Shown here in pieces: positions 54,031-62,854 of a DNA stretch of 64,000 nt (positions are counted from its first letter, which is position 1; each line of letters starts with the position of its first letter). The notes below the pieces were generated by a model. It worked only from the letters and a program-made list of their open reading frames with translations, made no database searches and was not told the origin of the DNA. The stretch covers positions 340,330 through 404,329 of the forward strand of contig NZ_CANMCP010000002.1 in NCBI RefSeq assembly GCF_947496385.1. The letters are read 5' to 3'. The translations under genes were made by a program, and so were the position numbers. This DNA comes from an uncultured Croceicoccus sp. (GTDB lineage Bacteria; Pseudomonadota; Alphaproteobacteria; Sphingomonadales; Sphingomonadaceae).

Positions 54031-54928
54031 CGACCTCGACCGCCGGATCGTCGGCCTTCGCAATGAAATCCTCACCCCCGCCGAGCGAATGGACATAGGC
54101 GGCCAGCATGCGGATCGTCGCCGGGTCCAGCCTGTTCTCCCACGCTGGCATCACGCCCATCCGCGGGTTCAGGATCTGCCGCCGGATATCCTCGCGCGTG
54201 GAGCCGCGCAGCCAGATCGCGTCATTGAGCCGGGGCGCGCCGAGTGCGCGGCTCCCCCCGCCCGCCTCGCCATGGCAGGCGGCGCAATTGTCGGCAAAGA
54301 TCTGCGCGCCCTGCCGGTTGTTCTCCGCCTTCCCGCTGAGCGCGAGGACATGGTCGATCAAGGCTTCCATCTGCACAGGGTCGAACACCCCTTCGAAGGG
54401 CGGCATCTGGCTTTGCCGCGTATCGTCGTGACCCGGTGCGCGAATGCCGTTCACCAGCGTGAATTCGATCGCACGCAGATCGCCGCCCCAAAGCCAGTCA
54501 TCGTCGTTGAGATTGGGGTAGCCGAGCCGCTGGCTCCCCGCGCCACCCGAACCGTGACATTGCGTGCAATGCACCTGGAACGCGGCGCGCCCGCCCGCGA
54601 CCGCCTGCGCAAGCAGCGCGCTATCGTCCGGCAGGCGTTCGACCGGCACGCGGGAAAGCGCCTCGTGCACGCCGGTGCGCGCCTGTTCGGCGGCGTCCAT
54701 GTCCCTGGCCAGATCGCCCCTGCTCGACCAGTTCAGCACGCCTTTCGTGGCGCGGTCGACCATCGGCCATGCGGGATAGGCGATGACATAGCCGATCGCG
54801 AACACGATGGTGAGATAGAAGGTCCATAGCCACCAGCGCGGCATTGGCGTGTCGAGTTCCTCGATCCCGTCCCATTCGTGGCCGACCGTTTCGGTGCCGG
54901 TGGCCGGGTCGATGCGGCTATTCGCCAT
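54017..54928 (-). CDS. ccoP: cbb3 cytochrome c oxidase subunit III (di-haem cytochrome c)
   Basis: 303 residues. An N-terminal cytoplasmic part with GIEELDTPMPRWWLWTFYLTIVFAIGYVIAYPAWP as membrane anchor precedes two periplasmic haem c domains, with CTQCH and CAACH. Distal methionine ligands lie in SQMPPFEG and GVMPAW. It accepts electrons from soluble cytochrome c or the bc1 complex. It overlaps ccoQ by 11 bases. Confidence 0.96.
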   Translation of the reverse strand: MANSRIDPATGTETVGHEWDGIEELDTPMPRWWLWTFYLTIVFAIGYVIAYPAWPMVDRATKGVLNWSSRGDLARDMDAAEQARTGVHEALSRVPVERLPDDSALLAQAVAGGRAAFQVHCTQCHGSGGAGSQRLGYPNLNDDDWLWGGDLRAIEFTLVNGIRAPGHDDTRQSQMPPFEGVFDPVQMEALIDHVLALSGKAENNRQGAQIFADNCAACHGEAGGGSRALGAPRLNDAIWLRGSTREDIRRQILNPRMGVMPAWENRLDPATIRMLAAYVHSLGGGEDFIAKADDPAVEVDDRP

Positions 54929-55082
54929 CGTTTTCGTCCTTGAAGATGGAATGGGCGGCGGTTCGGTTGTGCGCCCGCGCGCCGGGGCGGAACGGCCATG
55001 CGCACAATATCGCGAACACGCCGAACATCGCGATCAGCGCGTGGCTGTCGGCGAAATGACGCAGCGTTTCGTAAACGCTCAT
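54918..55082 (-). CDS. ccoQ: cbb3 oxidase small subunit CcoQ
   Basis: 54-residue single-span subunit: [20 protein letters not shown], then [20 protein letters not shown] and a charged tail (IFKDENDGE). Stabilises the core complex and the CcoP interaction. The ATG overlaps the ccoO stop (ATGA). Too short for routine gene finding. Confidence 0.92.
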   Translation of the reverse strand: MSVYETLRHFADSHALIAMFGVFAILCAWPFRPGARAHNRTAAHSIFKDENDGE

Positions 55083-55888
55083 CGCCCCTTCTCCTGCGCC
55101 AGTTCTTCCTGCGCGGCGGCGCTGTCGAGATCGACCAGCGTGCCCAGCATCTGCAGATAGGCGAGCAGCGCGTCCATTTCGGTCACGCGGGCGGGATCGC
55201 CATCGAAATCGCGGATCTGCGCCTTGGGATAGCGGGCGAGCAGGTCGGCCGCGTCGCCCGCCTCCGGGTTCGCCTGCACGATGAGATCCTCGTCCGCGCG
55301 CGCGATGTCACGATCGGAATAGGGCACGCCCACCCGGCGCAGCGCGGTCAGCATCGCGCCCGCATCCGCGATGTCGAGCGTGGTCTCGCCGAGGAAACCA
55401 TATTGCGGCATCACGCTTTGCGGCACGACGCTCTGCGGATCGGTCAGATGCTGCACATGCCATTCGTCGGAATAGCGGCCGCCGACGCGGGCAAGGTCCG
55501 GGCCGGTCCGCTTCGACCCCCATTGGAAGGGATGATCGTACATGCTTTCGGCGGCGAGGCTGTAATGGCCGTAACGTTCCACCTCGTCGCGGAACGGGCG
55601 GATCATCTGGCTGTGGCAGGCATAGCAGCCCTCGCGGATGTAGATGTCGCGCCCCGCCTGTTCGAGCGGGGTGTAGGGGCGCATCCCCTCCACCTGCTCG
55701 ATCGTGTTGTCGATCCAGAACAGCGGCGCGATCTCCACCAGCCCGCCGATCGCCACCGTCACGAAGGTCGCGATGGCGAGCAGGGTGATGTTGCGCTCCA
55801 GCCGCTTGTGACCGCGCACGGTCGCCTCCACGTCGGGCGGTTCCTGCGACAGGGGCAGGTTGTCGGGTTCAGGGTCGGAAATAGACAT
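55079..55888 (-). CDS. ccoO: cbb3 cytochrome c oxidase subunit II (mono-haem cytochrome c)
   Basis: 269 residues. One N-terminal membrane helix ([26 protein letters not shown]), then [29 protein letters not shown] with the CxxCH haem site, [18 protein letters not shown], and SVMPQYGFL providing the methionine ligand. It passes electrons from CcoP to CcoN. It follows ccoN by 14 bases. Confidence 0.97.
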   Translation of the reverse strand: MSISDPEPDNLPLSQEPPDVEATVRGHKRLERNITLLAIATFVTVAIGGLVEIAPLFWIDNTIEQVEGMRPYTPLEQAGRDIYIREGCYACHSQMIRPFRDEVERYGHYSLAAESMYDHPFQWGSKRTGPDLARVGGRYSDEWHVQHLTDPQSVVPQSVMPQYGFLGETTLDIADAGAMLTALRRVGVPYSDRDIARADEDLIVQANPEAGDAADLLARYPKAQIRDFDGDPARVTEMDALLAYLQMLGTLVDLDSAAAQEELAQEKGR

Positions 55889-55902
55889 GACGTGCAGGCT
55901 TC

Positions 55903-57576
55903 CTATTCAGCCGGTTCGGCGGGGAGAGGCCGGTCGGCGGCGGGGTCGTAGGCGGCATCGCGCATCGGCTTTTCATCGCGCAGGCGGCCCGCCATCGTCA
56001 TCCACACGTTCCAGGCCATGATCGCCCCGCCCGAAAGGTAGAGCAGCCCGCCGAACGCACGCATCACATACATCGGGTGGAGCGCGGCGACGGTGTCGAC
56101 GAAATTGTTCACCAGATAGCCGTCGGCCCCGTATTCGCGCCACATCAGCCCCTGCGTGATGCCGGCGACCCACATGCTCGCCGCGTAGAAAACGATACCG
56201 ACGGTCGCGAGCCAGAAATGCCAGTTGATCATGCGCAGCGAGAACATGCGCTCCCGCCTCCACAGCCGGGGCACGAGGTAATAGACGCAGGCGAAAGTGA
56301 TCATCCCGTTCCACCCCAGCGCGCCCGAATGCACGTGCCCGATGGTCCAGTCGGTATAGTGGGAGAGCGAATTGACGCTCTTGATCGACAGCATCGGCCC
56401 TTCGAACGTGCTCATCCCGTAAAAGGCGAGCGCCATGACCATCATGCGGATGATCGGGTCGGTCCGGACCTTGTCCCACGCGCCGTTGAGCGTCATCAGA
56501 CCGTTGATCATGCCGCCCCAGCTCGGCATCCACAGCATGACCGAAAACACCATGCCGAGCGTCTGCGCCCAGTCGGGCAGCGCGGTGTAATGCAGGTGAT
56601 GCGGGCCGGCCCAGATGTAGAGGAAGATCAGCGACCAGAAATGGATGATCGACAGGCGATAGGAATAGACCGGGCGTTCCGCCTGCTTCGGCACGAAGTA
56701 ATACATCATCGCGAGGAAGCCCGCCGTCAGGAAGAACCCGACCGCATTGTGCCCGTACCACCACTGCGTCAGCGCATCCTGTACCCCGGCAAAGGCGCTG
56801 TAGCTGCGCGAGCCCATGAAACTCACCGGGACGGCCAGATTGTTGACGACATGCAGCATCGCGATCGTGACGATGAAGGCGAGATAGAACCAGTTCGCGA
56901 CATAGATATGCGGTTCGTGCCGCCGCACCAGCGTGCCGATGAACACCGCCCCATAGGCGATCCACACGATGGTGAGCCAAATATCGACATACCATTCCGG
57001 CTCGGCATATTCCTTCGACTGCGTGATGCCGAGCAGATAGCCGCTCGCCGCGAGCACGATGAACATCTGGTAGCCCCAGAACACGAACCGGGCGAGCGCG
57101 GGGAACGCAAGCTGCGCGCGGCAGGTCCGCTGCACCACGTAAAAGCTCGTCGCGATGAGCGCATTGCCGCCAAAGGCGAAGATCACGGCGGAGGTATGGA
57201 GCGGACGCACCCGCCCGAAATTCAGGTACGGCTCGAAATTGAGCTGCGGAAAGGCCAGCTGCGCCGCGATGAACACGCCCACCAGAAACCCGACGATCCC
57301 CCAGAACATCGTCGCGATCACGCCCCAGCGGATCACATCGTCGTCATAGCGCGACGCCCCCTCCGGCATGCGGAAAAACCCGCGTGCCCGGCCCACCGGG
57401 TCGAAACGCGTCGCGCTCATCATCATCAGCACGAGAGCGACAAGCGCGACGATCCCCGCCTGCACGGCAAATCCGTGGTCGGCCGCGGTCGCCGCCACGA
57501 TGATCGACATCAGCAATATCGCGAACCATAATATCGCCCGGCCGAGTGCAGCTTCCGCTTGCATCGCAATCTCCAT
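55903..57576 (-). CDS. ccoN: cbb3 cytochrome c oxidase catalytic subunit I
   Basis: 557 residues, 12 or more membrane helices. Haem and CuB histidines lie in [17 protein letters not shown], the [13 protein letters not shown] segment, [13 protein letters not shown] and [19 protein letters not shown]. This high-affinity oxidase supports respiration at low oxygen. It is first gene of the nine-gene operon ccoN-O-Q-P-G-H-I-S plus the small secreted gene, with FnrL-type boxes upstream. A second ATG at residue 5 is an alternative start. Confidence 0.97.
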   Translation of the reverse strand: MEIAMQAEAALGRAILWFAILLMSIIVAATAADHGFAVQAGIVALVALVLMMMSATRFDPVGRARGFFRMPEGASRYDDDVIRWGVIATMFWGIVGFLVGVFIAAQLAFPQLNFEPYLNFGRVRPLHTSAVIFAFGGNALIATSFYVVQRTCRAQLAFPALARFVFWGYQMFIVLAASGYLLGITQSKEYAEPEWYVDIWLTIVWIAYGAVFIGTLVRRHEPHIYVANWFYLAFIVTIAMLHVVNNLAVPVSFMGSRSYSAFAGVQDALTQWWYGHNAVGFFLTAGFLAMMYYFVPKQAERPVYSYRLSIIHFWSLIFLYIWAGPHHLHYTALPDWAQTLGMVFSVMLWMPSWGGMINGLMTLNGAWDKVRTDPIIRMMVMALAFYGMSTFEGPMLSIKSVNSLSHYTDWTIGHVHSGALGWNGMITFACVYYLVPRLWRRERMFSLRMINWHFWLATVGIVFYAASMWVAGITQGLMWREYGADGYLVNNFVDTVAALHPMYVMRAFGGLLYLSGGAIMAWNVWMTMAGRLRDEKPMRDAAYDPAADRPLPAEPAE

Positions 57577-57618
57577 TGGTTTCGCCGGGCTCGCTACGGC
57601 CGGCGCGGCAGGCGTTCA

Positions 57619-57632
57619 TTGATCCATCGCAA
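57619..57632. promoter_or_regulatory. Imperfect FNR/FixK box near ccoN
   Basis: TTGATCCATCGCAA has a perfect left half TTGAT and a degenerate right half. It lies 43 bases before the ccoN start and 56 bp (centre to centre) from the perfect box. It differs at one base from the candidate before hemN. Confidence 0.45.
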
Positions 57633-57674
57633 ATTGCGGTAAAACATGGCGGGCCGCGCACGGCGCACGCGGCA

Positions 57675-57688
57675 TTGACGTGGATCAA
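57675..57688. promoter_or_regulatory. Consensus FnrL/FixK box between ccoN and ompW
   Basis: TTGACGTGGATCAA is a perfect TTGAC-N4-ATCAA. It is 99 bases upstream of ccoN and 93 bases upstream of ompW, nearly in the middle of the 204-base divergent region. It could activate both directions when oxygen is low. Confidence 0.75.
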
Positions 57689-57780
57689 TGCAGGCGGCGC
57701 GGCGCGGGTGCAGTCCGGCGATGGCAGCGCGAAAACCCTTGGCCGCACCGGGCGGCCGCCGCCCTGCCGGGATATGATCG

Positions 57781-58494
57781 ATGAAACCTCCTGTCGCGCA
57801 CGGCCCGATCGCGCGCGGTATCGCGGCGCTTGCCGCGCTTGCCATGCCGCTCGCCGCCGCCACCCCCGCCCTCGCCCAGACGCGCACGCCCGACCGCGCC
57901 GGATCGGTTCAGGTCCGCGGATTTATCACCGCTGTCCTGCCGGATGGGGCCATCACCGATGTCGACACGGACATCGTCGGCCTGCCCGCAGGGACGCAGA
58001 CGAAGGCGAACGACAATGTCGTGCCGACCCTCGCCATCGAATATTTCGTCACGAACGCATTTTCGATCGAGACGATCTGTTGCCTCACGCAGCACGATGT
58101 CGATGGCACGACCGGGCTTCCCGGCGCGGAACTCGTGGCGGATGCAAAGCTGGTGCCCGCGACGGTGACGGCGAAATATCACGTCGATCTGGGCGGGGCG
58201 AAACCCTATGTCGGCGCGGGACCGGCCTATTTCATCTTTATCGACGAGAAGCCCGGCGCCGCGACAATTCCGCTCGGCGTGACGGATTTCGATCTTTCGG
58301 ACGAGCTGGGTTTCGCGCTTCAGGCAGGCATCGACGTGCCGGTCAATGACGCCGGGCTGATAGTGAGCCTCGATGCGAAACGCTATTTCATCGACACCAC
58401 GGCACGCTGGCATGCCGGCGACACGCTCGCCATCCGGACAGAGCACAGGCTCGATCCGTGGGTGCTGAGTGCGGGAATGGGGCTTCGTTTCTGA
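57781..58494 (+). CDS. ompW: OmpW-family outer-membrane protein
   Basis: 237 residues. A signal peptide (ALAALAMPLAAATPALA) is followed by an 8-stranded barrel: GSVQVRGFITAVLPDG, TLAIEYFVTNAFSIETICC, ATVTAKYHVDLGGAKPYVGAGPAYF, ALQAGIDVPVNDAGLIVSLDAKRYFIDT, and a terminal LSAGMGLRF ending in Phe. OmpW forms a narrow hydrophobic channel and is FNR-induced in E. coli. Divergent from ccoN with a shared FnrL-type box. Confidence 0.9.
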   Translation: MKPPVAHGPIARGIAALAALAMPLAAATPALAQTRTPDRAGSVQVRGFITAVLPDGAITDVDTDIVGLPAGTQTKANDNVVPTLAIEYFVTNAFSIETICCLTQHDVDGTTGLPGAELVADAKLVPATVTAKYHVDLGGAKPYVGAGPAYFIFIDEKPGAATIPLGVTDFDLSDELGFALQAGIDVPVNDAGLIVSLDAKRYFIDTTARWHAGDTLAIRTEHRLDPWVLSAGMGLRF

Positions 58495-58531
58495 TTACCG
58501 AACGGCAGGGCGACGACACGGCGCCCCGCCC

Positions 58532-59008
58532 TCAGCGCGCGGCCTGCATCGCGGCGAGCGTATCGACCATCTCGCCCAGCGTTTCGCGCAAGGCGTCGAC
58601 CCGCGCCTCGTCCTGCCCGGCGAGCATGATGGTGGGAACCTTGCGCGCCGCCTCCCGCAGGTCGCGTCCCGCCTGTGTCAGTCGGATACGCACGCGCCGC
58701 TCGTCCGCGGGATCGCGCATGCGCTTGACGAGGCCCGCATTCTCAAGCCGCTTCATCAACGGGGTGATCGTCCCGCTGTCGAGATACAGCCGCGCGGCGA
58801 GCGCGCCGACCGTCTGATCGTCGCACTCCCACAGGACCAGCATCGCCAGATATTGCGGATAGGTGAGACCGAGCTGTGAGAGCACCGGCGCATAGAGCCG
58901 GTTCACCAGATTGCTGGCGGCATAGAATTTGAAGCACAGCTGCGAATCGAGCAGCAGCGGATCGCGCGGCCCGGCGGACGGCGGGGCGGTGGCGTCTGGC
59001 CCGGTCAT
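58532..59008 (-). CDS. OhrR-type MarR-family redox regulator
   Basis: 158 residues from ATG 59008. The winged helix (DQTVGALAARLYLDSGTITPLMKRLENAGLVKRMRDPADERRVRIRLTQAG) and the N-terminal helix LLLDSQLCFKFYAASNLVNRLYAPVLSQLGLTYPQYLAML match OhrR. The peroxidatic cysteine is C25; an extra cysteine sits in the WECDD turn. OhrR normally represses ohr, an organic hydroperoxide reductase, but no ohr is present here. The divergent operon (MBL-like, aldehyde dehydrogenase, disulfide oxidoreductase) begins 207 bases away behind a CACAA-N7-TTGTG repeat. Confidence 0.85.
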   Translation of the reverse strand: MTGPDATAPPSAGPRDPLLLDSQLCFKFYAASNLVNRLYAPVLSQLGLTYPQYLAMLVLWECDDQTVGALAARLYLDSGTITPLMKRLENAGLVKRMRDPADERRVRIRLTQAGRDLREAARKVPTIMLAGQDEARVDALRETLGEMVDTLAAMQAAR

Positions 59009-59090
59009 GCGGCGCTGTGGCCGATGCGGTCTGGAATGAAGCTGTCGATCATCGCCGGCACAGCATAGCAACAGCCATCAATTCACTGCA

Positions 59091-59107
59091 CACAAAATCA
59101 TATTGTG
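59091..59107. promoter_or_regulatory. Inverted repeat, candidate OhrR operator
   Basis: CACAA-AATCATA-TTGTG is a perfect 5-bp inverted repeat in an AT-rich island. A wider TGCACA...TGTGCA pair surrounds it. It lies between the divergent OhrR-type gene and the MBL-like gene and has the size and AT-rich centre of MarR/OhrR operators. Confidence 0.55.
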
Positions 59108-59215
59108 CACAATGTAATCCCGCGCAATGGAACAATCGGCGCGCTGGCTCATTCCTGCATCACATTCTCCACGCATCCAGCCGGGCGCCCGTCCGGCAAA
59201 GGACACCCGGCGATC

Positions 59216-59977
59216 ATGCAACAGCTCGCGACCGACTTCATCAATTTCCGTGGCAAGTTCCGCATTGGCGGGCTGATCGACGTGGGTACGCAGATGTCGC
59301 TCATCCGCCGGGCGAACGGGCGCTACTTGCTCATCGACAGCTATGGCGTGGAGGGGGAGGACCGCGGCGCGCTGCTCGGCCTGACCGACAATGGCGCGAA
59401 GATTGACGCGATCCTCAACGTGCATCCGTTTCACACGCTCCACTGTGAATTCGCGCATCGGATCGCGCCGGATGCGCGCCTGCTCGGCACGAAGCGCCAC
59501 CGCGAAAAGGCACCGTCCCTGCCATGGGACGACGCGCTGATCGAGGATGCGGCGACGCAGGCCGAATTTGCCGAGGAGCTGGAATTCTCCGTGCCGGCCG
59601 GGCTCGAACTCGTGCCTGATAACGAGCGCGTGCATGCGGCGTCCGTGCTGGTGCGACATCGGGAGAGCCGGATCGTCCATGTCGACGATACGATCAACGT
59701 GCTCGCGGCGCCGGGCGTGTTGAAGTCGGTGGTCCCGCAATCCCGGCTCAAGTTTCATCCCACCGTGCAGAGCGCGCTCGAAAAACGGGCCGGTGCCGCG
59801 GACGCCTTTGCCACATGGGCGCGCGACCTGGCCGAAAGATGGGCCGACACGCCGACCGTCTGCGCCGCCCATTCGGCGGTTCGCCAGCTCCCGCACGGCG
59901 GCTGGCGCGACGAAATTCTCGGCGCGCTCGCCGATACGGAAAAAGCGCTCTCCAAACATCGCGGCACCTACGGCTGA
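59216..59977 (+). CDS. Metallo-beta-lactamase-like protein (degenerate, DUF4336-like)
   Basis: 253 residues from ATG 59216. The protein has an MBL-type layout: strands (MSLIRRANGRYLLIDSYGV), then ILNVHPFHTLHCEFAHRIAP in place of the usual HxHxDH motif, a later GTKRHREKAPSLPWDD, and VHVDDTINVL where the aspartate ligand would lie. The metal site is therefore unusual, and activity cannot be inferred. It is the first gene of the operon with the aldehyde dehydrogenase (46 bases downstream). The open frame extends upstream to 59105, overlapping the candidate operator, but the later ATG fits better. Confidence 0.65.
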   Translation: MQQLATDFINFRGKFRIGGLIDVGTQMSLIRRANGRYLLIDSYGVEGEDRGALLGLTDNGAKIDAILNVHPFHTLHCEFAHRIAPDARLLGTKRHREKAPSLPWDDALIEDAATQAEFAEELEFSVPAGLELVPDNERVHAASVLVRHRESRIVHVDDTINVLAAPGVLKSVVPQSRLKFHPTVQSALEKRAGAADAFATWARDLAERWADTPTVCAAHSAVRQLPHGGWRDEILGALADTEKALSKHRGTYG

Positions 59978-60023
59978 GCCCGCAAGACCACACCGAACAT
60001 CACACGATTCAAGGATTTCATTC

Positions 60024-61409
60024 ATGTCCGACCAGACCTTCACCACCATCAACCCGCTCACCCAGGAGGTCATCGAGACCTATTCCTACATGAGCGATGA
60101 GGACGCCGCCCGCGTCGTCGAGGACAGCCACAAGGCGTTCCTCGACTGGCGTTTGAAAAGCCTTGAGAATCGCGCGAGCGTCATTGCCGCCATCGGCAAG
60201 GCGCTGCGCGACAACAAGGAAGAGTTCGCGCAATTGATGACGCGCGAGGTCGGCAAGCTGATCGGCGACAGCCGTGACGAGATCGAGCTTTGCGCCGCGA
60301 TCTGCGACTATACCGCAAAGCATGGCCCCGACATCCTCGCCGACGAGGAGCGCGAGGCCAGGGGCGCGACCGCCATCGTGACGCATGCGCCGATCGGCGT
60401 GGTCTACGGGATTCAGCCCTGGAACTTCCCCGCGTATCAGGCCGTGCGCTATTCGATTTCGAGCCTGATGGCCGGCAATGGCGTCCTTCTCAAGCACGCC
60501 GAAAACTGCACGGGGAGCGGCGAATATCTCGGGCGGCTTTACGAAAAGGCCGGCCTGCCCAAGGGACTTTTCGGCGTGCTGCGCATCACCCATGACCAGT
60601 CCGACACGCTCATCGCCCACGATCTGGTGCGCGGCGTGACCATGACCGGAAGCGACAAGGCCGGGCGCCACATCGCGAAGAAAGCCGGCGAGGCGGTCAA
60701 GAAGACGGTGCTCGAACTCGGCTCCAACGATGCGTATATCGTGCTCGACGATGCCGATCTCGACCTTGCGGTGAAAACCTGCATCGCGGGCCGGATCTAC
60801 AACAATGGCCAGACCTGCGTGAATGCAAAGCGGTTCATCGTGACCGAGAAGAATTACGACGCATTCGTCGACGCATATGGCAAGCAGTTCGCCGGCATCG
60901 AACTTGGCGATCCGACCGAAAAGGACACGAAGCTCGGCCCCATGGTGTCGAAATCGCAGCGCGACGGACTGCACGAGCAGGTCACGCAGAGCGTCGCGAA
61001 AGGCGCCCGCCTCGTGACCGGCGGCACGGTTCCGGACCGGGAGGGCTGGTTCTATCCGGCCACCGTGCTCGCCGATGTGGCGCCGGGGCAGCCAGCCTAT
61101 GACGACGAGCTGTTCGGGCCGGTCGCCTCCATCATCAAGGCGAAGGACGACGAGGACGCGATGCGCATCGCCAATGACAGCCGCTATGGCCTGGGCGGCG
61201 GGATCTTCAGCCGCGATACCGACCGCGCGCGCGAACTGGCGGCGAAGCATTTCGACACCGGCATGGTGTGCATCAACACGTTCGACATCGCATCGCCCAA
61301 CATGCCGTTCGGCGGGGTGAAGAATTCGGGCTACGGACGTGAACACGGTCCGGAGGGGATCAAGGAATTCGTCAATGTGAAGTCGATCCGGATCGCGAAA
61401 GGCAAATGA
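60024..61409 (+). CDS. NAD(P)-dependent aldehyde dehydrogenase, succinate-semialdehyde type
   Basis: 461 residues with the complete ALDH fold. Catalytic Glu231 (VLELGSNDAYIV) and nucleophile Cys265 (NNGQTCVNAKRFIV); cofactor region VYGIQPWNFPAYQ, and C-terminal NMPFGGVKNSGYGREHGPEGIKEFVN. Short ALDHs of this type (GabD1/Sad-like) oxidise succinate semialdehyde and related aldehydes. It lies 46 bases after the MBL-like gene and overlaps the oxidoreductase gene by ATGA. Under an OhrR-type regulator it may remove aldehydes formed from lipid peroxides. Confidence 0.92.
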   Translation: MSDQTFTTINPLTQEVIETYSYMSDEDAARVVEDSHKAFLDWRLKSLENRASVIAAIGKALRDNKEEFAQLMTREVGKLIGDSRDEIELCAAICDYTAKHGPDILADEEREARGATAIVTHAPIGVVYGIQPWNFPAYQAVRYSISSLMAGNGVLLKHAENCTGSGEYLGRLYEKAGLPKGLFGVLRITHDQSDTLIAHDLVRGVTMTGSDKAGRHIAKKAGEAVKKTVLELGSNDAYIVLDDADLDLAVKTCIAGRIYNNGQTCVNAKRFIVTEKNYDAFVDAYGKQFAGIELGDPTEKDTKLGPMVSKSQRDGLHEQVTQSVAKGARLVTGGTVPDREGWFYPATVLADVAPGQPAYDDELFGPVASIIKAKDDEDAMRIANDSRYGLGGGIFSRDTDRARELAAKHFDTGMVCINTFDIASPNMPFGGVKNSGYGREHGPEGIKEFVNVKSIRIAKGK

Positions 61410-62821
61410 GCGAGACGCTAAGCTGCGACGTGGCGGTGATCGGCGCGGGCACGGCCGGGCTCGCCGCCGAGCGCGCCGCCCGTGACAGCGGCGCGACGAC
61501 CTTGCTGATCGACCCGGAATTCCGGGGCACGCTATGCGCAAACACAGGCTGCATGCCGTCCAAGCTTCTGCTCGCCGCGGCGAAGGAAGCGCATCGCATC
61601 GGCAAGGCCGGCCTGTTCGGGATCGAGGTCAGCGCGATGCGCGTCGACGGTCCCGCGGTGATGGAACGGGTCCGGTCCGAACGCGACCGTTTCGTCCGCC
61701 TGACCCGCGAATCCATCATGGATCTGCCCGATGAGATCAGGGTGCAGGCCCGCGCCCGGTTCGAGAGCGAAAACCGCCTCGCCCTGTCCGATGGCCGCTT
61801 TGTGGAGGCGAAGGCCATCGTCATCGCCACGGGGTCGAAGGCGGTCGTGCCGCCGCCCTTCGCCGCGCTCGGCGACTTGCTGCTCACCAATGAGAACATG
61901 TTCGAACTCGATGACCTGCCCCGGCGGCTCGCCGTGGTCGGATCGGGTTCGATCGGGCTCGAAATGGCGCAGGCTTTCGCACGGCTCGGGACCGAGGTGT
62001 GCCTTTTCGACCGGGCGGATCGCATGGCGAACCTGCGCTGCGACAAGGTGCACGATGCCTTGCGCGGCATCATCGAGAGCGACATGACCGTCCACCTCGG
62101 CGTCGATGTCGAACCGTCGCGGGATGGCGATTTCGTGCGCGTGAAATGGAGCAGCGACGACAATACCGGCGAGGCGGAATTCGACATGCTGCTCGCCGCG
62201 CTGGGCCGTCCGCCGCTGCTCGACGGGCTCGACATCGGGAATGCCGGCCTCGAATGCGACGATGATGGCGTACCGTGCCACGACCGCGAAACCATGCGAT
62301 GCGGGACGAGCGCGATCTTCATGGCCGGCGATGTCGCCGCCGATGTTCCCGTGCTGCACGAAGCGTCGCACGATGGCCGGATCGCCGGGCGCAATGCCGC
62401 CGCCCTGCCCGCGCCCATCTCCATCGACCGCCATGTGAAGTTCACCATGATCTTCACCGACCCGCCCGTGGCCAGCATCGGCGTCGCGGAGGACGAAAGC
62501 GCAGTGAGCGGCACTGCCGATTATTCGGACCAGGGGCGCGCACGGGTCGAGGGGCGCAACGAAGGCGTGCTCACCCTCTACGCCGCCGCACCCGAGGGCC
62601 GGCTGATCGGGGCCGATCTCGTCGCTCCGGCGGGCGACCATCTGGCGCATGCGATTGCCTGGGCCATCGAACGGCGCGTCACTGCGAGCGAGATGCTGGA
62701 ACTGCCCTTCTATCACCCGACGATCGAGGAAGGGTTGAAATCCGCGCTTCGGACCATTTGCGCCGCGACGCCGCTCCCCCTGCCCGAAACGCAGGATACG
62801 GGAACGCCAGCGGGCGCGTGA
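61406..62821 (+). CDS. FAD-dependent pyridine nucleotide-disulfide oxidoreductase (dihydrolipoyl dehydrogenase-like)
   Basis: 471 residues. N-terminal FAD motif VAVIGAGTAGLAAERAA; redox-active disulfide C44/C49 in GTLCANTGCMPSK; NAD-binding loop LAVVGSGSIGLEMAQAFARLG; second FAD motif IFMAGDVAADVPVLHEA; and a C-terminal dimer domain with LPFYHPTIEEGLKSAL carrying the active-site His-Pro. It is related to lipoamide dehydrogenase, but has no 2-oxoacid dehydrogenase genes around it. So it is a paralogue with an undefined disulfide substrate. It overlaps the aldehyde dehydrogenase by ATGA. Confidence 0.88.
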   Translation: MSETLSCDVAVIGAGTAGLAAERAARDSGATTLLIDPEFRGTLCANTGCMPSKLLLAAAKEAHRIGKAGLFGIEVSAMRVDGPAVMERVRSERDRFVRLTRESIMDLPDEIRVQARARFESENRLALSDGRFVEAKAIVIATGSKAVVPPPFAALGDLLLTNENMFELDDLPRRLAVVGSGSIGLEMAQAFARLGTEVCLFDRADRMANLRCDKVHDALRGIIESDMTVHLGVDVEPSRDGDFVRVKWSSDDNTGEAEFDMLLAALGRPPLLDGLDIGNAGLECDDDGVPCHDRETMRCGTSAIFMAGDVAADVPVLHEASHDGRIAGRNAAALPAPISIDRHVKFTMIFTDPPVASIGVAEDESAVSGTADYSDQGRARVEGRNEGVLTLYAAAPEGRLIGADLVAPAGDHLAHAIAWAIERRVTASEMLELPFYHPTIEEGLKSALRTICAATPLPLPETQDTGTPAGA

Positions 62822-62837
62822 CGCGTCGCGCGCGTCA
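62819..62837. terminator. Hairpin at the end of the oxidoreductase operon
   Basis: TGACGCG-TCGCG-CGCGTCA: perfect 7-bp stem, 5-base loop, starting with the stop codon TGA (62819-62821). No T-run. It lies between convergent genes. Confidence 0.45.
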
Positions 62838-62854
62838 TGGCGCTTGAGCGGGAA

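Noticed and set aside
56077..57531. 484-codon plus-strand frame opposite ccoN
   Set aside because: Shadow frame; ccoN is unmistakable on the other strand.
61406..62821. Assignment of the disulfide oxidoreductase as mercuric reductase
   Set aside because: It lacks the N-terminal heavy-metal domain and the C-terminal vicinal cysteine pair.
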